This document shows positions 1 through 6,444 of a DNA stretch of 12,707 bases, in pieces (position 1 is the stretch's first letter; each line of letters starts with the position of its first letter). The position numbers and the translations under genes were made by a program. Origin of the DNA: UBA9676 sp036522155 (lineage in GTDB: Bacteria > Actinomycetota > Actinomycetes > Streptosporangiales > Streptosporangiaceae); contig DATDGI010000401.1 of the NCBI GenBank assembly GCA_036522155.1, positions 1 through 12,707 of the forward strand, in the 5' to 3' direction. Below the pieces are notes generated by a model. It saw only the letters and a program-made list of their open reading frames with translations. It was not told the DNA's origin and ran no database searches.

Positions 1-222
1 AAGCCACCGGCGTCCGGCCCGGGCCGCACGCAGTCGCCGCGCAAGCCGTCCGGCGGGGTTTCCGCCACCGGGGCCAGCCAGGCGCCTGCCAACGGCTCGG
101 GCGTGCTGCGCAGGCTGTCCCGCCGGGCTGAACCCGAGCCACCACCGCCCCAGCCGGAGACTAAGCTCGTCAGGCAGCAGCCGGCCCGGCGGTCGCGGAA
201 AAAGCGCTCCGGCAAGCGGTGA
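1..222 (+). CDS. yidC: YidC membrane protein insertase, C-terminal end (partial)
   Basis: Only the last 73 residues and the stop codon are in the window; the gene enters from the left edge in frame 1. The fragment has no hydrophobic segment. It is a Pro/Gly/Ser-rich tail that ends in a strongly basic stretch (KLVRQQPARRSRKKRSGKR). YidC proteins of high-GC Actinobacteria end in such a disordered basic tail after the last transmembrane helix, and it is thought to contact the ribosome. YidC inserts and folds inner-membrane proteins, alone or with SecYEG. The identification rests on this tail and on position: yidC–jag–rsmG–parA–parB is the standard order beside oriC. The insertase domain itself cannot be checked here. 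Confidence 0.8.
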   Translation, partial: KPPASGPGRTQSPRKPSGGVSATGASQAPANGSGVLRRLSRRAEPEPPPPQPETKLVRQQPARRSRKKRSGKR

Positions 223-234
223 CGGCCCGGTCGG

Positions 235-270
235 CGTGGCGGCGCCACGTTAACGGCCGGGACGTCCCGG
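235..270. repeat. Two adjacent palindromes in the yidC–jag gap
   Basis: The 163-base gap between yidC and jag holds two dyads. CGTGGCG and CGCCACG (235-241 and 243-249) are separated by one base and would form a short hairpin. CCGGGACGTCCCGG (257-270) is a perfect 14-base palindrome. Neither is followed by a T-run, so a classical intrinsic terminator is unlikely. They could be a weak attenuator, an mRNA processing site or an operator. In DNA this GC-rich short palindromes are common, so function is uncertain. Nothing else is recognisable in the gap except the jag ribosome binding site. Confidence 0.3.
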
Positions 271-385
271 CACCCGTGGTCACACCGCGGCCGGGCCGGC
301 GGTGAACCGGGAGGCTGCCGGTGACCCGGAGGCAAGGCGTTGAAGATCCCAGACGGCGCGGTCCCGCGACGAGGAGGACCCGGTT

Positions 386-1201
386 GTGAGCCAGAGTGAG
401 AACATGGCGGCCGTGACCGACACGGAGAACCCGGATGAGCTGCCCGGCACCGCAGAGGAAACAGCGGCCGCCGGCGAGTCACCAGCTGAGCATGAGCCGG
501 GGCCGGCCGGGCTGAGCGCGATGACCGGCAGCGGCCTCGCCGGCGACGGCACGGACGACGCCGGGCGCAGCACCGGGGCGAGCGAGGCCCGCGACCTGGA
601 CGATGTGCAGGCGGGCGACGGTGTGCAGGCGGGCGCGGATGACGACCTGGACGACGTGCTCGCTGACGGCGGCGAAGACGGCGCTGACGGCGAAGAGGGC
701 GAGGACGGAGCCGGGGAGGAACCGCCCGCACGCCCGCGCAACGTGGCGGATCTGGAGCAGGAGAGCGAGATAGCGGCCGACTATGTGGAAGGCCTGCTCG
801 ACGTCGCCGACCTCGACGGCGATATCGACATGGACGTCGAGGGCGACCGGGCGCTGGTGTCGGTGGTCGGGGCGACCCTGTCCGAACTGGTCGGCCGCAA
901 CGGCGAAGTGCTGGAAGCCCTGCAGGAACTCACCCGGCTGGCGGTGCACAGGCAGACGGGCGTGCGGACCAGGATCATGCTGGACGTCGGGGGTTACCGG
1001 GCCCGCCGCCGGGTTGAGCTGACGGCACTCGGACAAGAAGCCGCCGAGGATGTCAGCCGGACCGGGGTCGCCCGCCGCCTCGACCCGATGACCCCGTTCG
1101 AGCGCAAGATCGTGCACGACGCGGTAGCGGCCGCTGGGCTGAGCAGCGAGTCGGAGGGCGAGGAGCCCAACCGGCGGGTGGTCGTCCTCCCAGCGGGCTG
1201 A
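386..1201 (+). CDS. jag: Jag/KhpB-type RNA-binding protein (KH + R3H domains)
   Basis: This is a cytoplasmic single-stranded nucleic-acid-binding protein of the Jag (KhpB/EloR) family, usually encoded directly after yidC and linked to cell-envelope growth and mRNA binding. It has 271 aa. The GTG start at 386 follows the Shine-Dalgarno GAGGAGGA (371-378) by 7 bases. Residues 1 to about 117 are a disordered, very acidic region (DLDD, EDGADGEEGEDG) with a short direct repeat (TGTGCAGGCGGGCG at 604-617 and 622-635, giving VQAG twice). Residues about 121-200 form the KH domain, with GRNG at 171-173 region in place of the usual GKRG loop. Residues about 204-271 form the R3H domain, with RLDPMTPFERKIVH at 231-244 and the terminal SEGEEPNRRVVV. 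The Jag_N domain of firmicute homologues is absent; the acidic tail takes its place, as in other actinobacterial copies. Confidence 0.93.
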   Translation: MSQSENMAAVTDTENPDELPGTAEETAAAGESPAEHEPGPAGLSAMTGSGLAGDGTDDAGRSTGASEARDLDDVQAGDGVQAGADDDLDDVLADGGEDGADGEEGEDGAGEEPPARPRNVADLEQESEIAADYVEGLLDVADLDGDIDMDVEGDRALVSVVGATLSELVGRNGEVLEALQELTRLAVHRQTGVRTRIMLDVGGYRARRRVELTALGQEAAEDVSRTGVARRLDPMTPFERKIVHDAVAAAGLSSESEGEEPNRRVVVLPAG

Positions 1202-1289
1202 CGGCGGCCCTGGGCCACCGCCCAGCCGATGGCTGCTGGCCGGATCCAGCTGGCCGCCGTCCGGCTGCGGCCTACTGAAGGAGCCCGCT

Positions 1290-1328
1290 GTGACGCTGGA
1301 ACCCGCGTCCCCGGCCCCCAGCCACTGA
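1290..1328 (+). other. Possible 12-codon leader ORF plus hairpin before rsmG
   Basis: The 155-base jag–rsmG gap contains GAAGGAG (1277-1283), a much better ribosome binding site than the one in front of rsmG. Six bases later a GTG opens a 12-codon frame (VTLEPASPAPSH) that stops at 1326-1328. The stop lies inside a small hairpin, CCACTG (1322-1327) with CAGTGG (1332-1337). The frame differs from that of rsmG, so it is not an N-terminal extension. It could be a translated leader that sets rsmG expression, or chance. There is no homology evidence. Confidence 0.25.
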
Positions 1329-1356
1329 TGCCAGTGGGACTGATGATCCGCTTGGG

Positions 1357-2046
1357 ATGGTGATGGATCAGCCAGCGCTGGCCCTGCCCCCGCCGCCACC
1401 CGCGGCACAGCAGATGTTCGGGCCCACGCTGGCGGCGGTGGAGGAATACGCGCGGATGCTGGCCGGCCCGGGCGTGGCTCGGGGCCTGATCGGGCCGCAC
1501 GAAATCCCCCGGCTGTGGGAGCGGCACCTGCTGAACAGTGCGGCGGTTGCCGAACTGGTCCCCTGCCCGGGCTCGCTGGTGGACCTCGGCTCCGGCGCTG
1601 GTTTGCCCGGGATCGTGCTGGCCCTGCTGCTGCCGGAGGTGACGGTGAGCCTGCTGGAGCCGATGCAGCGGCGGGTGACCTTCCTCTCCGAATGTGTGGC
1701 GGCACTGGGCCTGGCGAACGCGACGGTGCTGCACGGCCGGGCGGAGGATTTCGCCGGGAAGCTGGCCGCCGACTGCGTCACGGCGCGCGCGGTCGCGCCG
1801 CTGGCCCGGCTGGCGCCGCTGGCGCTGAGTCTGGCCAGGCCGGGCGGAATCGTGCTCGCCATCAAGGGTGCCGGGGCCGAGCGGGAGGTGGCGGCCGCCC
1901 GTCAGGTGCTCCGGCGGCTGGGCGTGACGGAGGTGGCGGTTGTCCGCGCCGGGCGCGGTAAGGTCGATCCCGCTGCGACAGTGGTCAGGCTGGCCGCGAG
2001 CCGGCCGGCGGGCGGAGCGGCGCGGCCGCGGCGAGAGGAGCGGTGA
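1357..2046 (+). CDS. rsmG: 16S rRNA (guanine-527-N7)-methyltransferase RsmG
   Basis: RsmG (GidB) transfers a methyl group from S-adenosylmethionine to N7 of G527 in 16S rRNA; loss gives low-level streptomycin resistance in several bacteria. The protein has 229 aa, typical for the family. Visible motifs are RLWERHLLNS (52-61, family signature), the SAM-binding loop VDLGSGAGLPGI (75-86), the acidic end of beta-2 at LLEPMQRR (about 99-106), and TARAVAPL (142-149). A Pro/Ala-rich N-terminus and a basic C-terminus (RPRREER) flank the domain. The ATG at 1357 has no strong Shine-Dalgarno; the frame is open upstream only to 1294 and has no other start there, so 1357 or ATG 1363 is the start. The stop overlaps the parA start (GTGATG), which suggests translational coupling. 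Confidence 0.95.
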   Translation: MVMDQPALALPPPPPAAQQMFGPTLAAVEEYARMLAGPGVARGLIGPHEIPRLWERHLLNSAAVAELVPCPGSLVDLGSGAGLPGIVLALLLPEVTVSLLEPMQRRVTFLSECVAALGLANATVLHGRAEDFAGKLAADCVTARAVAPLARLAPLALSLARPGGIVLAIKGAGAEREVAAARQVLRRLGVTEVAVVRAGRGKVDPAATVVRLAASRPAGGAARPRREER

Positions 2047-3290
2047 TGGCGTCCGCAGACGGGGTGGGCTGGCCACGCGAGTCACAGCGGCCTGACACCA
2101 CTCTGGCCGGGGGCGAGCTGCACGGTGAAACGAGCGGGCTTGGCTGGCCGCGCCGGCATGGGAGCGCCGCTCCGGGTGAGATCCGTCGGACGGGGGCGGA
2201 TGAGGAGCGAGAGGCATTGTCGCAACCAGGTGGGCAGGCAGGAGAGCGGGCACCCGAGCGGGTGCGCCGGGCACTGTCGGCGGCGGTTTCACGTGAAACC
2301 GGCCCCGGTGGCCCCAGTGGCGCGGCAACCGGTGATGAGCAACTGCGGGGGGATGACGCGGTGAGGGCAGGATCAGGTGGCGGCCGCCCGGTGGCCGGAT
2401 CGGGTGGTGCGGGCGTGCTGACGGCAGGCCCGCCCGCCCCCGGAGCCGAAGACGCCCTGGCCGCCCTGGGCGGGCGCGGCCAGCAATGGCCCCGGCCACG
2501 CTCATGCCGCCTCATCACGATCGCCAACCAGAAGGGCGGGGTCGGCAAGACGACCACCGCCGTCAACCTCGCGGCCAGCCTGGCCATGCACGGGGCCAGG
2601 GTCCTGGTTCTCGACCTTGACCCGCAGGGGAACGCCTCGACGGCGCTGGATGTGGAGCACCGGGCCGGGACCACCTCGGTGTACAACGTCCTGGTCGAGG
2701 ACCACCCGCTGGCCGGCATCGTGCGCCCGGTGACGGAGATTCCCGGGCTCTACTGTGCCCCGGCCACCATCGACCTGGCCGGGGCGGAGATCGAACTGGT
2801 CCCCCTGGTCGCACGGGAGGGCCGGCTGAGCCGCGCCCTGAGCGACTACGACACGGCCAGCCTTGACTACATCTTCATCGACTGCCCCCCGTCCCTGGGG
2901 CTGCTGACGGTCAACGCACTGGTGGCCGCGGCGGAGGTGCTCATCCCGATCCAGTGCGAGTACTACGCCCTGGAGGGGCTGGAGCAGTTGCTCCGCACCA
3001 TCGACCTGGTCAGGAGCCACCTGAACCCCACGCTGTACGTGTCGACGATCCTGCTGACCATGTATGACGGCCGGACCAGGCTGGCCTCGCAGGTGGCCGA
3101 GGAGGTCCGGGATCACTTCGGGGACGTCGTTCTGGGCGCGGTCATCCCACGGAGCGTCCGGGTCTCGGAGGCACCCAGCTATGGCCAGTCGGTCATGACC
3201 TACGACCCCGGCTCCAGTGGCGCGCAGGCCTACCTGGAGGCGGCCAGGGAGGTCGCCGACCGGGCCGCCTCGCTGGGTCGGCTGGGCTGA
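2043..3290 (+). CDS. parA: Chromosome-partitioning ATPase ParA (Soj), start uncertain
   Basis: Walker-type ATPase that moves ParB–parS complexes and so segregates the origin region. Numbered from GTG 2043 (415 aa): deviant Walker A KGGVGKTT (164-171), DLDPQGNAS (191-199), Walker B IDCPPSLG (279-286), and the conserved IPIQCEYYALEGL and VSEAPSYG segments. The ATPase core starts only near residue 155. The first ~150 residues are low-complexity, and the frame reads through a parS site as VSRET (82-86). GTG 2043 and ATG 2046 overlap the rsmG stop, and AGGAG (2036-2040) lies 5 bases before ATG 2046, so start here is plausible. However, 26 of the first 86 codons end in A/T against about 3 of the first 60 core codons. 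GTG 2361 (309 aa, G-rich stretch 2346-2352 upstream) is a credible alternative. Streptomyces ParA also has an N-terminal extension. Confidence 0.95.
   Translation: MMASADGVGWPRESQRPDTTLAGGELHGETSGLGWPRRHGSAAPGEIRRTGADEEREALSQPGGQAGERAPERVRRALSAAVSRETGPGGPSGAATGDEQLRGDDAVRAGSGGGRPVAGSGGAGVLTAGPPAPGAEDALAALGGRGQQWPRPRSCRLITIANQKGGVGKTTTAVNLAASLAMHGARVLVLDLDPQGNASTALDVEHRAGTTSVYNVLVEDHPLAGIVRPVTEIPGLYCAPATIDLAGAEIELVPLVAREGRLSRALSDYDTASLDYIFIDCPPSLGLLTVNALVAAAEVLIPIQCEYYALEGLEQLLRTIDLVRSHLNPTLYVSTILLTMYDGRTRLASQVAEEVRDHFGDVVLGAVIPRSVRVSEAPSYGQSVMTYDPGSSGAQAYLEAAREVADRAASLGRLG
2284..2301. promoter_or_regulatory. parS: parS centromere site 1 (inside the parA 5' frame)
   Basis: CGGTTTCACGTGAAACCG is a perfect 18-base palindrome containing the 14-base ParB-binding core GTTTCACGTGAAAC (2286-2299), identical to the core shared by Bacillus and Streptomyces parS. 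ParB encoded at 3446-4423 should load here as a CTP clamp. The core sits exactly in register with the parA frame, encoding VSRET. It may also let ParB bound here influence parA transcription. Confidence 0.95.
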
Positions 3291-3358
3291 CTCCCGCCCG
3301 GCCCACCCAACCGTGAGGTGGTGCGGGCCAGCGGGATGGGATGCTCTACTGGGACCGC

Positions 3359-3403
3359 GGGCAGGGCGCTGAGCGGCGGCCGGGACTCCGGCGGCGCCTG
3401 CCC
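3359..3403 (+). other. Imperfect hairpin in the parA–parB gap
   Basis: In the 155-base gap between parA and parB, GGGCAGGGCGC (3359-3369) can pair with GCGCCTGCCC (3394-3403) with one bulged base. The intervening GC-rich loop can fold further (CCGG-GACT-CCGG). No T-run follows. It could be an attenuator or an RNA stability element that sets the ParA:ParB ratio. The gap also holds the parB Shine-Dalgarno; no clear promoter is seen. Confidence 0.3.
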
Positions 3404-3445
3404 AGGACCGGAACCGTCACGGAAGCGGTAGTGCGAGGAGAAGCA

Positions 3446-4423
3446 ATGGCCCAGCAGAAGCGGGGACTGGGAAAGGGCCTCGGGGCCCTCATCCCGACCG
3501 CGCCTACCGCCGTGACATGGACCGGTGCCAGAGAAGGAGCCGCTGGCCCATCGGCAGGCCGGGTCCTGGCCAGCGCCGACGGCGCCGTCGCCGATGGCAC
3601 CTACTACGAGGAAATCGCGATCGGCGCGATCACCCCGAACCCGCGCCAGCCCCGGCGGAACTTCGACGAGGACACGCTGAACGAACTGGCGTCCGCCATC
3701 ACCGAGGTGGGGCTGCTCCAGCCGGTGGTGGTGCGCCCGGTCATGCCCGGGCACTACGAGCTGATCATGGGTGAGCGCCGCTGGCGCGCCAGCCAGCGGG
3801 CCGGGCTGGAGCACATCCCCGCCATCGTCCGCGGGACCAGCGATGACGACCTGCTGCGCGAAGCCCTGATGGAGAACCTGCACCGGGAACAGCTCAACCC
3901 GCTTGACGAAGCGGCGGCCTACCAGCAGCTGCTCGATGACTTCGGGGCGACCCACGATGAGCTGGCCAGGAAGGTGGGCCGCTCGCGGCCGCACATCTCC
4001 AACACCATCCGGCTGCTGAACCTGCCATCCGCGGTACAGCGCCGGGTGGCCGCGGGGGTGCTCAGCGCGGGCCACGCGCGGGCCCTGCTGGGGCTGAACG
4101 ACCCGGCGGCCCAGGAGCGCCTCGCCCTCCGGATCGTGGCCGAGGGGCTGTCGGTGCGGGCGGTCGAGGAGATCGTGGCCATGGGGGGCGACGAGGCGCC
4201 CAAGCCGCGCCGGGCCGTCATGAAGGAGCCCGCCGACCCGGCGCTCAGCGACCTGGCCGGGCGGCTGTCGGACGCGTTCGAGACCAGGGTCAGGGTCGAA
4301 CTCGGGCGCCGCAAAGGGAAGATCGTGAAGGGCAAGATCGTGGTGGAGTTCGCCTCCGTCGAGGACCTGGAGCGGATCGTGTCCGCCATGTCCGTGGATC
4401 TGCCCGGGAACGGCCGCGCCTGA
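3446..4423 (+). CDS. parB: Chromosome-partitioning protein ParB
   Basis: DNA-binding CTPase clamp that loads at parS, spreads along DNA and stimulates ParA. From ATG 3446 the protein has 325 aa. Residues 5-17, KRGLGKGLGALIP, are the ParA-stimulating N-terminal motif. Residues about 54-150 form the ParB/Srx CTP-binding domain, with GERRWRAS (109-116) and ENLHREQLNPLDEA (143-156). The helix-turn-helix THDELARKVGRSRPHISNT (about 169-187) reads parS, and a C-terminal dimerisation domain ends the protein. The frame is open upstream to an ATG at 3341, but those 35 residues are not ParB-like. ATG 3446 is preceded by GAGGAG (3435-3440), 5 bases away, and places the ParA-binding motif at the N-terminus as in the family. 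The gene converges on the aldolase gene with only 21 bases between stops, across a parS site. Confidence 0.97.
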   Translation: MAQQKRGLGKGLGALIPTAPTAVTWTGAREGAAGPSAGRVLASADGAVADGTYYEEIAIGAITPNPRQPRRNFDEDTLNELASAITEVGLLQPVVVRPVMPGHYELIMGERRWRASQRAGLEHIPAIVRGTSDDDLLREALMENLHREQLNPLDEAAAYQQLLDDFGATHDELARKVGRSRPHISNTIRLLNLPSAVQRRVAAGVLSAGHARALLGLNDPAAQERLALRIVAEGLSVRAVEEIVAMGGDEAPKPRRAVMKEPADPALSDLAGRLSDAFETRVRVELGRRKGKIVKGKIVVEFASVEDLERIVSAMSVDLPGNGRA

Positions 4424-4433
4424 GCCGCCCGTG

Positions 4434-4463
4434 GACGGCTCGTTTCACGTGAAACGGGCCGTC
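4434..4463. terminator. 30-base near-palindrome between convergent genes (possible bidirectional terminator)
   Basis: GACGGCTCGTTTCAC (4434-4448) and GTGAAACGGGCCGTC (4449-4463) form an inverted repeat with 14 of 15 positions paired. It lies between the parB stop (4423) and the aldolase stop (4445-4447). As RNA it would make a long stem for transcripts of either strand, though with almost no loop and no clear T-run. The centre is parS site 2, so the arms extend beyond what ParB needs. A terminator role is inferred. Confidence 0.45.
4441..4456. promoter_or_regulatory. parS: parS centromere site 2 (on the aldolase stop codon)
   Basis: CGTTTCACGTGAAACG is a perfect 16-base palindrome with the full ParB core GTTTCACGTGAAAC (4442-4455). 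It starts 18 bases after the parB stop. Read on the minus strand it encodes the last residues of the aldolase, R-F-T-stop, so the TGA of that gene is part of the ParB site. Distance to parS site 1 is about 2.16 kb. Clustered parS sites near oriC are the rule in Actinobacteria. Confidence 0.95.
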
Positions 4464-5476
4464 TCCCGGATGCTGGCCAGGAAGGCGTCCACGTCAGCCT
4501 CGGTGGTGTCGAATGCGGTCATCCACCGGACCACGTGGGCCGCCTCGTCCCAAACGTAGAAGTGCCAGTCCCGCTGCAGCCGTTCGATGTGGGCCGGGTT
4601 CAGCACCGCGAACACGGCGTTGGACTGGACGGGCTGCCACAGCGTCACCCCGGGCACGGCGGCGGCGCCGTCGGCCAGGCGCTGGGCCATCAGGTTCGCG
4701 TGGCTGGCGTTGCGCAGCCACGTCCCGTCGGCCAGCAGGCCGAGGAACTGCGCCGACAGGTAACGCATCTTGGACGCCAGTTGCATCTGCTGCTTGCGCT
4801 GGAAGTCCACGCCCGCGGCCAGATCGGCCGCCATGACCACCACCGCCTCGGCGCCGACCGCGCCGTTCTTGGTACCGCCGAAGCTCAGCACGTCCACGTG
4901 CGCGGCGATGTCCGCCAGCGGGCAGTCAAGCCAGGCGGCCGCGTTGGCGAGCCGGGCGCCGTCGGCGAACAGCCGCAGCCCTTCGGCCCGGCAGAACGCG
5001 GACAGCTCCGCCAGCTCGGTCAGCGAGTAGCAGGTCCCGTACTCGGTCACCTGGGAGATCGCAAGCACCCGCGGCTGCGCCCGGTGCTGGTCACCGCGCC
5101 CGCCGAGCCGGCTGGCGACCAGTCCTGGAGTCAGCTTCCCGTCTGCCGCCCGGACGGGAAGCAGCTTGCAGCCCAGGATCCGCTCGGCGGCCCCGCACTC
5201 GTCCACGTTGAGGTGCGCACTCTCCGCGCAGATAACCGCCTCGTACGGCCGCAGCAGCAGGCTGATCCCCAGCACGTTGGCCGCGGTCCCGTTGAACACG
5301 AAGAACACCCCGCCCGCGGCTCCGAACATGGCCTGCAGTTCGGCGGCGGCGCGCGCCGTCCACGGATCCTCGCCGTAGGCGACGGCATCGCCGGTGTTGG
5401 CCGCGGCCAGCGTGCGCAGCACGGCCTCGTGCGCGCCGGCGTGGTTGTCACTGCCGAAGCTCTTGGGTGGGGTCAC
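4445..5476 (-). CDS. Threonine-aldolase-type PLP lyase (beta-eliminating lyase family)
   Basis: Fold-type I PLP enzyme resembling low-specificity L-threonine aldolases, which split threonine or allo-threonine into glycine and acetaldehyde. The 343-aa length suits the family. Visible features are FNGTAANVLG (61-70, phosphate/cofactor region), His88 in ESAHLN (probable ring-stacking residue), DGARLANAA (172-180, Asp to the PLP nitrogen) and SFGGTKNG (198-205) with Lys203 as the Schiff-base lysine. The GTG start at 5476 lies 17 bases after the ddl stop, with no clear Shine-Dalgarno, so it is the last gene of an operon with ddl and the aminotransferase. Its last codons and stop are built from a parS site. 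Substrate and stereospecificity cannot be read from sequence; a related beta-eliminating lyase is possible. Confidence 0.88.
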   Translation of the reverse strand: MTPPKSFGSDNHAGAHEAVLRTLAAANTGDAVAYGEDPWTARAAAELQAMFGAAGGVFFVFNGTAANVLGISLLLRPYEAVICAESAHLNVDECGAAERILGCKLLPVRAADGKLTPGLVASRLGGRGDQHRAQPRVLAISQVTEYGTCYSLTELAELSAFCRAEGLRLFADGARLANAAAWLDCPLADIAAHVDVLSFGGTKNGAVGAEAVVVMAADLAAGVDFQRKQQMQLASKMRYLSAQFLGLLADGTWLRNASHANLMAQRLADGAAAVPGVTLWQPVQSNAVFAVLNPAHIERLQRDWHFYVWDEAAHVVRWMTAFDTTEADVDAFLASIRETARFT

Positions 5477-5493
5477 CGGTGGCCGGCCGCCGG

Positions 5494-6444
5494 TCAGTTG
5501 CCGCGGGCGGCCGCGGCACCGAGCAGGTCACGGCAGACCATCCCGAGTGCCCGCCCGGCGGCCTCCATCGCCATGGGCAGTGTGCTGGTCTCGGTCATGC
5601 CGGGCGCCACGTTGACTTCCAGGAAAAACGGGCGGCCGCCGGCGATGATCAGATCGGTGCGCGACAGGTCGCGCAGGCCGAGCGCCCGGTGCGCGGTGAC
5701 CGCCGCGGCCGCCGCAGCGGCGGCCTCGTTCCCGGACAGCCGGGCGGGGGTGAAGAACCGGGTCTGGCCCGCGGTGTAGCGGGCCGCGTAGTCATACCCC
5801 CCGGGCGGGGGGAGGATCTCGACCGCTGGCAGCGCCTGCGGGCCCTCACCGAGGTCGATGACCCCCACCGCGACTTCGGTGCCGAGCACGCACTGCTCGA
5901 TCAGCGCGGTGTCGCCGTAGGCGAAACAGGCGATCATCGCGCCGGGCAGTTCCCCGGCGGTCATCACCCGGCTGGCGCCGAGCGCCGACCCGCCGCGGGC
6001 GGGCTTGACGAACAGCGGCAGGCCCAGCGTGGCGACGATGCGCTCAAGCACCGCCGCCGCCCCGAGGTCGTGGAAGGTCTCCTTGGGCAAGGTCACCGAG
6101 GCCGGGGTGGCCAGCCCGGCCGACCGGGCGACCGTCTTGGCCACCGGCTTGTCGAACGCGAACCGGCAGGCGTCGGCGGTGGCACCCACGAACGGCACGC
6201 CGAGCAGCGCCAGGATCTCCTGGATCGACCCATCCTCCCCGTAGGCGCCGTGGATGGCGGGGAAGACGGCACTGGGCGGGTCGGCCGTGATCGCCGCGAT
6301 GAGCCCGGCGTCGGCGTCCGCTACCTCGGCCTCGACCCCGGCCTCCTGCAGGGCGTCCCGCAGCCGGTGGCCCGAGCGCAGCGACACCTCCCGCTCGGCG
6401 GACAGGCCCCCGGCCAGGATGAGGATGTGGCCCAGGTCGCTCAC
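5494..6444 (-). CDS. ddl: D-alanine–D-alanine ligase
   Basis: ATP-grasp enzyme joining two D-alanines for the peptidoglycan stem peptide. From GTG 6444 it has 316 aa, close to the usual 305-370. Motifs: GGLSAEREVSLRSG (12-25), HGAYGEDGSIQ (65-75), VKPARGGSALG (146-156, ATP-grasp), YDYAARY (217-223), RTDL (262-265), LEVNVAPGMTETS (275-287, metal ligands and second D-Ala). YDYAARY is the D-Ala-D-Ala-type omega loop; the D-lactate-specific Van ligases differ here, so no vancomycin resistance is implied. The frame stays open upstream to 6774 inside the aminotransferase gene, but GTG 6444 gives the family N-terminus and overlaps the aminotransferase stop as GTGA, so translation is probably coupled. 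Actinobacteria often carry another ddl; this copy may be the second. Confidence 0.93.
   Translation of the reverse strand: MSDLGHILILAGGLSAEREVSLRSGHRLRDALQEAGVEAEVADADAGLIAAITADPPSAVFPAIHGAYGEDGSIQEILALLGVPFVGATADACRFAFDKPVAKTVARSAGLATPASVTLPKETFHDLGAAAVLERIVATLGLPLFVKPARGGSALGASRVMTAGELPGAMIACFAYGDTALIEQCVLGTEVAVGVIDLGEGPQALPAVEILPPPGGYDYAARYTAGQTRFFTPARLSGNEAAAAAAAAVTAHRALGLRDLSRTDLIIAGGRPFFLEVNVAPGMTETSTLPMAMEAAGRALGMVCRDLLGAAAARGN

Noticed and set aside
223..385. oriC or DnaA boxes in the window
   Set aside because: No TTATCCACA-like boxes or AT-rich stretch were seen; the origin is expected to the left of yidC, outside the window.
2115..2134. GCACGGTGAAACG as a third parS site
   Set aside because: Only the right half GTGAAAC matches; the left half fits at about one position of seven without inserting a base, so it is a half-site at most.
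2125..2364. 79-residue plus-strand frame over the parA leader
   Set aside because: It lies in another frame, has no domain-like features, and its RFHVKP segment is just parS in a different register.
479..2505. Long minus-strand frames opposite jag, rsmG and parA
   Set aside because: Pro/Arg/Ser/Gly-rich antisense shadows without motifs; the plus-strand genes are unambiguous.
3341..3445. 35-residue N-terminal extension of ParB from ATG 3341
   Set aside because: No ribosome site there; ATG 3446 has GAGGAG at the right distance and gives the family N-terminus.
5494..6444. Vancomycin-resistance type D-Ala-D-Lac ligase
   Set aside because: The omega-loop motif YDYAARY is of the D-Ala-D-Ala type and no vanH or vanX neighbour is present.
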